Assembly: GCA_902522865.1 (NCBI GenBank)
Contig: CABYXC010000005.1
Location: 25,679-89,678, forward strand
Direction of reading: 5' to 3'
DNA length: 64,000 nucleotides
Source: an uncultured Alphaproteobacteria bacterium
Lineage (GTDB): Bacteria; Pseudomonadota; Alphaproteobacteria; HIMB59; GCA-002718135
The position numbers were made by a program, and so were the translations under genes. Position 1 is the first letter of the stretch, and the number at the start of each line of letters is the position of its first letter. The notes beneath the pieces were generated by a model that did not search any database, was not told the DNA's origin, and worked only from the letters and a program-made list of their open reading frames with translations. This document shows, piece after piece, positions 60,607 to 64,000 of this stretch.

Positions 60607-61929
60607 ATGTTTACTACAAAAAAAAGGACCTTTAATCAACATGATAATGAAAAAGAGAGTTTTTATAAATTTTCAGCACCTAATTTTCCTAATCAAATTA
60701 AATTAAATGAAAATATTTCAACTGATGTATGTATTATTGGAGGTGGATTAACAGGTATTTCTTCAGCATTAAATTTATCTAATCAAGGTTTATCAATAAC
60801 GATTTTGGAAGCAAATAAAGTTGGATCTGGTGCTTCTGGTAGGAATGGTGGTCAACTAGGAATTGGAATGAGAAAAGATCAATTCTACTTAGAAAAAAAA
60901 TTTGGTATTGAAAAAGCAAAATTTTTTTGGAAAATTGGATTAGATGCTGTTTCAAATGTAGTTAATTTAATTGAAAAATACAAAATTGATTGTGCGCTTA
61001 GACAAGGCGTTCTTCATGTAGGCAACACAAAAAAAGATTATAAATATTTTCAAGATGAAATTGAGCATATGCAGAATAATTATAATTATAATAACTATGA
61101 ATACTTTGATCAAAATTCAATAAGAGATGAAGTTAATAGTGACAGATATTTTTCTGGAATGCTTTTAAAGGATTCTTATCATTTAAACCCATTAAAACTG
61201 ACATATGGTTTAGCAGAACAGTGTTTAGCAAATGGTATAAATATATATGAAAATTCTCCAGCTGATAAAATTGTTGATAATCAAAAAGAAGTTATAATTC
61301 ACTCTGGAAAAAATATTATTAAAGCGAAGAAAGTAATTATTGGTTGCAATGGTTATCTTGACAATCTTTTGGGATCAAAAAGAAATTATTTTATGCCTAT
61401 AAATAATTATATTATTGCAACTGAACCTCTCGGAAAAGATCTGGCAAGTAAATTAATCAAAAGAAATTGTGGCGTAATAGATTCTAGATTTATGATTGAT
61501 TATTATAGATTTTCAGAAGACTACAGACTTCTTTTTGGAGGACCTGAAACAATTACATCTCATTTTGTAAAAGATGCAAAGAGTTTTGTCTCTAAACGAA
61601 TGTATAAAGTTTTTCCTGAATTAAAAAAATTTAAAATTGAATTTTCTTGGGGAGGTACCTTGGCAATATCAATTAATAGATTACCTATTTTTGGAACTAT
61701 AATGAATCAAAAGTTATATTATGCTCATGCTTACTCTGGGCATGGGTTAGCTATGAGTATTATGGGAGGAAAAATGGTAGCTGAAAAAATTTTAAATAAA
61801 TCAAATAATTTTGATATGTTTGAGCAAATTAATCATTTTAAAATTCCAGGTGGCAACATGTTTAGAAGACCATTGTATTCTTCAGCCATTATTTATTATA
61901 GGTTAATGGATTATTTAAATAGATTGTAA
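60607..61929 (+). CDS. puuB: FAD-dependent amine oxidase, gamma-glutamylputrescine oxidase type
   Basis: This 440-residue DAO-family flavoenzyme has the FAD loop VCIIGGGLTGISSALNLSNQG near 42-62 (only the core GGGLTG is diagnostic), then EANKVGSGASGRNGGQLG near 72-89. C-terminal AYSGHGLAMSIMGGKMVAE near 378-396 closes the flavin site. PuuB oxidises gamma-glutamylputrescine to the aldehyde. No PuuC or PuuD gene is adjacent, but two aldehyde dehydrogenase genes are elsewhere in the window and could fill the next step. Confidence 0.86.
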   Translation: MFTTKKRTFNQHDNEKESFYKFSAPNFPNQIKLNENISTDVCIIGGGLTGISSALNLSNQGLSITILEANKVGSGASGRNGGQLGIGMRKDQFYLEKKFGIEKAKFFWKIGLDAVSNVVNLIEKYKIDCALRQGVLHVGNTKKDYKYFQDEIEHMQNNYNYNNYEYFDQNSIRDEVNSDRYFSGMLLKDSYHLNPLKLTYGLAEQCLANGINIYENSPADKIVDNQKEVIIHSGKNIIKAKKVIIGCNGYLDNLLGSKRNYFMPINNYIIATEPLGKDLASKLIKRNCGVIDSRFMIDYYRFSEDYRLLFGGPETITSHFVKDAKSFVSKRMYKVFPELKKFKIEFSWGGTLAISINRLPIFGTIMNQKLYYAHAYSGHGLAMSIMGGKMVAEKILNKSNNFDMFEQINHFKIPGGNMFRRPLYSSAIIYYRLMDYLNRL

Positions 61930-62847
61930 TTACTTAATTGCTCTTCTTAATCTGTCATTTATAGTTTTGCCAAGTCCTTTATCAGGTATTTCTACTACAG
62001 CAATTTTTTTGCATCTACTTTGATCTAATTTATGAAGATAATGATAAAAATTTTTTGCTGCTTCATTTAAATTTTTTTTATTACTCAAATTTAAATTAAT
62101 TATTTTAGACTTTAATTTATTATTGCCAAAATTTAATAAACCTTCATTTTTTAGTATTCTCTTAGCATTCATTCTTATTGGCTTTAAAGTTGAGTAATGT
62201 TTTTTTAAATTACCAGGAGAAATAGATGATTTCTTTTTAATTTTTACTTTTGCATATTTATTTAGCTCTTCAACAGTTATGCTGCCATATCTTAATACTT
62301 CAATTTCATTATTGGTATCAATTCTAACAACTGTGGACTCTAGTCCATGAGAAGACTGTTTATCTTTTAAAACAAATATTTTTTTTACTAGAATAGGATC
62401 GATATCCATAATATTGGTTACGGAAGTTCTTTCTGACAGATTAGCGCTAGGGGCTGCAATAGGTAGGTCAAATAAAGTAATTAATTTTTTAGCCAACTTA
62501 TTACCGGGAATTCTGCAGCCAACTAAAGATGAGTTGTTAGAGACTAATTTTGATATTTTAGAATTTTTCTTTTTTTTTAATATTATTGTCAAAGGACCAG
62601 GCCAGAATTTTGAACCTAATTTTTTTTCAAATTTATTTAAAATAAAATATTTTTCTATTTGTTTAATACTTTTAAAGTGACAGATAATTGGATTACTTCG
62701 TGGTCTTTTTTTTACTTTAAAAATAGATTTTACAGCCTCATCATTTGTTGCATCTGCTCCAAGGCCAAATACTGTTTCTGTGGGAAATATTACAAGTTCT
62801 CCACTGCTTAATAAATTTTTTGCAATATCTAACTTATTTTTTTTCAT
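61930..62847 (-). CDS. tsaC: L-threonylcarbamoyladenylate synthase (Sua5/YrdC type)
   Basis: This 305-residue Sua5-type enzyme makes threonylcarbamoyl-AMP for the t6A modification of tRNA. The YrdC domain fills residues 1-200 with FPTETVFGLGADATND near 21-36, KKRPRSNPIICH near 46-57, and APSANLSERTSVTN near 130-143. A linker (SPGNLKKHYSTLKP near 212-225) leads to the smaller C-terminal Sua5 domain, which short TsaC lacks. It is a housekeeping gene and convergent with puuB, with stops one base apart. Confidence 0.88.
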   Translation of the reverse strand: MKKNKLDIAKNLLSSGELVIFPTETVFGLGADATNDEAVKSIFKVKKRPRSNPIICHFKSIKQIEKYFILNKFEKKLGSKFWPGPLTIILKKKKNSKISKLVSNNSSLVGCRIPGNKLAKKLITLFDLPIAAPSANLSERTSVTNIMDIDPILVKKIFVLKDKQSSHGLESTVVRIDTNNEIEVLRYGSITVEELNKYAKVKIKKKSSISPGNLKKHYSTLKPIRMNAKRILKNEGLLNFGNNKLKSKIINLNLSNKKNLNEAAKNFYHYLHKLDQSRCKKIAVVEIPDKGLGKTINDRLRRAIK

Positions 62848-62904
62848 ATTTTTTTATAAAATGTTTCCATCTATCTTTAAAATAGTTATTATCAATACTT
62901 GTAT

Positions 62905-63537
62905 ATGGGAAAAGTTATAGCATTTTCGAATCAAAAAGGTGGTTCAGGTAAATCGACTCTTTCAGCAAATTTATCAGTTTTGTGGAGCAATAGTGGTTAC
63001 AAAGTAGCAGTTATAGATGCTGATGCACAAAAAAGTCTATCATATTGGCTTGAAGCAAGAAAATCTTATTATGGTGAAGATGATATTGGAATAACTCAAT
63101 TAAATTTTGATATAAGGAATTTAATAGACGAAATTAAAGCCATAAAAAGAAAGTACGACTTTATAATAATTGATAGCCCTCCATCTATAACTTTTGAAAC
63201 AATGCAGGTTGTAAAAGCTTCTGATAGGGTATTTGTTCCAGTACAACCAAGTCCAGTAGACTTAATGGCTACACTTCCTTTTTTAAAAATTGCAAAACAA
63301 GAAAGAAAAAATCCAATAATTATTCTTAATAGAGTGATGCCGAGAGCAAAATTAACTGACGCAATGATTTTGCGTTTAAGATATGCTGGTGCTAAAATTG
63401 CTCGATCTCGACTGTCTAGCAAAGTATTATTTGCAGAAACATTCTCAGTTGGAAGGGGTGTAGTAGATATAAGTGTTACATCAGATGCTTCAAAAGAAAT
63501 AATTAATGTTGGAAACGAAATTTTAAGAAATTTCTAA
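62905..63537 (+). CDS. ParA-family partition ATPase (orphan)
   Basis: This 210-residue deviant-Walker ATPase has SNQKGGSGKSTLSANL near 8-23, with the signature lysine, and IDADAQKSLSYWL near 38, then IIIDSPPS near 88. The length is that of small orphan ParA proteins, with no ParB gene beside it, so the chromosome-partition role is not assured; it could position another cargo. ATG 62905 is used; a TTG 6 bases upstream is possible. It lies 4 bases before the glmU start and is probably co-transcribed with it. Confidence 0.85.
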   Translation: MGKVIAFSNQKGGSGKSTLSANLSVLWSNSGYKVAVIDADAQKSLSYWLEARKSYYGEDDIGITQLNFDIRNLIDEIKAIKRKYDFIIIDSPPSITFETMQVVKASDRVFVPVQPSPVDLMATLPFLKIAKQERKNPIIILNRVMPRAKLTDAMILRLRYAGAKIARSRLSSKVLFAETFSVGRGVVDISVTSDASKEIINVGNEILRNF

Positions 63538-63541
63538 CTTA

Positions 63542-64000
63542 ATGTCTGATATTACAACTGTTATACTTGCTGCAGGCAATAGTACGAGATTTAAAGCAAG
63601 TAAATCAAAGCTTGTTTATCCATTATGCGGGTTACCAATTGTTTCACATATTTTTAATATTGCAAAAAAAACATCTGGTAAAAATATATTAGTTGTATCT
63701 AATGAAAAAAATAAAGAAGAATTAAAATTAATATTAAATACCTCAAAGTTAGTTGTTCAAAAAAAACAAAAAGGAACCGCAGATGCAATTGAGCAAGTTA
63801 AAAAATATGTTAAATCAAAAAATATTTTAATTTTATTTGGTGATACACCTTTAGTTGAAATTAAAGATATAAGAAAATTAGTAAGTAAATTTAAAAAAAG
63901 TAAAGCAAAAGCTTCCTTAATTGCATTTAATACTTCAGAGCCACATGGTTATGGTAGGTTATTATTAAATAATAACTACGTTGAAGAAATAATTGAGCAA
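63542..64000 (+). CDS. glmU: Bifunctional GlmU, uridyltransferase domain, cut at right edge
   Basis: The frame runs from ATG 63542 to the end of the window (153 residues) without a stop. It shows the uridyltransferase motifs of GlmU: LAAGNSTRF at 9-17, QKKQKGTADAIE near 74-85, FGDTPLVE near 100-107 and HGYGRL near 140-145. GlmU makes UDP-GlcNAc for peptidoglycan and for the polysaccharide precursors used by the cluster at the left. The C-terminal acetyltransferase domain lies beyond the window, so completeness cannot be judged. Confidence 0.85.
   Translation, partial: MSDITTVILAAGNSTRFKASKSKLVYPLCGLPIVSHIFNIAKKTSGKNILVVSNEKNKEELKLILNTSKLVVQKKQKGTADAIEQVKKYVKSKNILILFGDTPLVEIKDIRKLVSKFKKSKAKASLIAFNTSEPHGYGRLLLNNNYVEEIIEQ

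Noticed and set aside
1..64000. tRNA, rRNA, CRISPR array, transposase or prophage genes
   Set aside because: I saw no cloverleaf-like, rRNA-like or regularly spaced repeat sequence and no mobile-element protein.

Overview
The window is a compact, very AT-rich stretch of bacterial chromosome, roughly 25-30% GC by eye. Genes abut or overlap by a few bases. I see no tRNA, rRNA, insertion sequence, prophage or CRISPR array. The content suggests a streamlined marine alphaproteobacterium (SAR11-like, or the HIMB59/AEGEAN-169 type): a DmdA-like demethylase, carnitine/betaine catabolism, GMC oxidoreductases, polyamine uptake, an ScfR-type regulator, and ABC transporters in place of sugar PTS. The exact clade cannot be fixed from this sequence alone.

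Bases 1-20768 (+ strand) are a surface-polysaccharide (O-antigen or capsule) cluster that reads as one long operon. It holds several nucleotide-sugar epimerases, a split transketolase, a C-methyltransferase, an RmlC-like epimerase, a fused nucleotidyltransferase/HAD phosphatase, SAM methyltransferases, an AsnB-type amidotransferase, a UDP-HexNAc dehydrogenase, glycosyltransferases, a polysaccharide deacetylase, an initiating sugar-phosphate transferase and a PglF/WbpM-like dehydratase. Split transketolase plus heptose-type nucleotidyltransferase/phosphatase hints at a modified heptose. Both cluster ends are special: the first gene is cut by the window edge, and the last overlaps a convergent gene.

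Bases 20761-31870 are accessory catabolism in mixed orientations: a cysteine-desulfurase-like PLP enzyme, two aldehyde dehydrogenases, a gamma-butyrobetaine-hydroxylase-like Fe/2OG oxygenase, an EamA transporter, an MmgE/PrpD protein paired with a mesaconyl-CoA-hydratase-like protein, a GMC oxidoreductase and an FkbM-like methyltransferase.

Bases 31878-47810 look like one divergent catabolic locus. The minus arm encodes a Tat-exported family-5 solute-binding protein, a homocysteine S-methyltransferase homologue, a GcvT-family methyltransferase, an FMN 2-hydroxyacid oxidase, a TPP enzyme, a transthyretin-like protein, a DmdA-like protein, an OsmC protein and an ECHDC3-like crotonase. The plus arm encodes the matching Dpp-type permeases and double ATPase, a small protein, an SDR and a second GMC oxidoreductase. 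I infer uptake and demethylation of a methylated hydroxy or carboxylic compound. This combination is the best candidate here for an undescribed system.

Bases 47831-53455 hold a 59-residue protein divergent from an ScfR regulator, then a carnitine-to-glycine-betaine cassette (carnitine dehydrogenase, BKACE cleavage enzyme, thioesterase) beside a PhnZ/TmpB-like HD-domain di-iron protein. Bases 53484-61929 are an agmatine/putrescine locus (AguA, AguB, PotFGHI, PuuA, PuuB). The window ends with a Sua5/TsaC tRNA-modification enzyme, an orphan ParA and the start of GlmU, cut by the right edge.

Regulatory signals visible are two perfect hairpins directly after the two solute-binding-protein genes, strong Shine-Dalgarno sequences confined mostly to transporter genes, a likely non-canonical ATT start for one permease, and three TTTGTAAA-type boxes at the ScfR gene.
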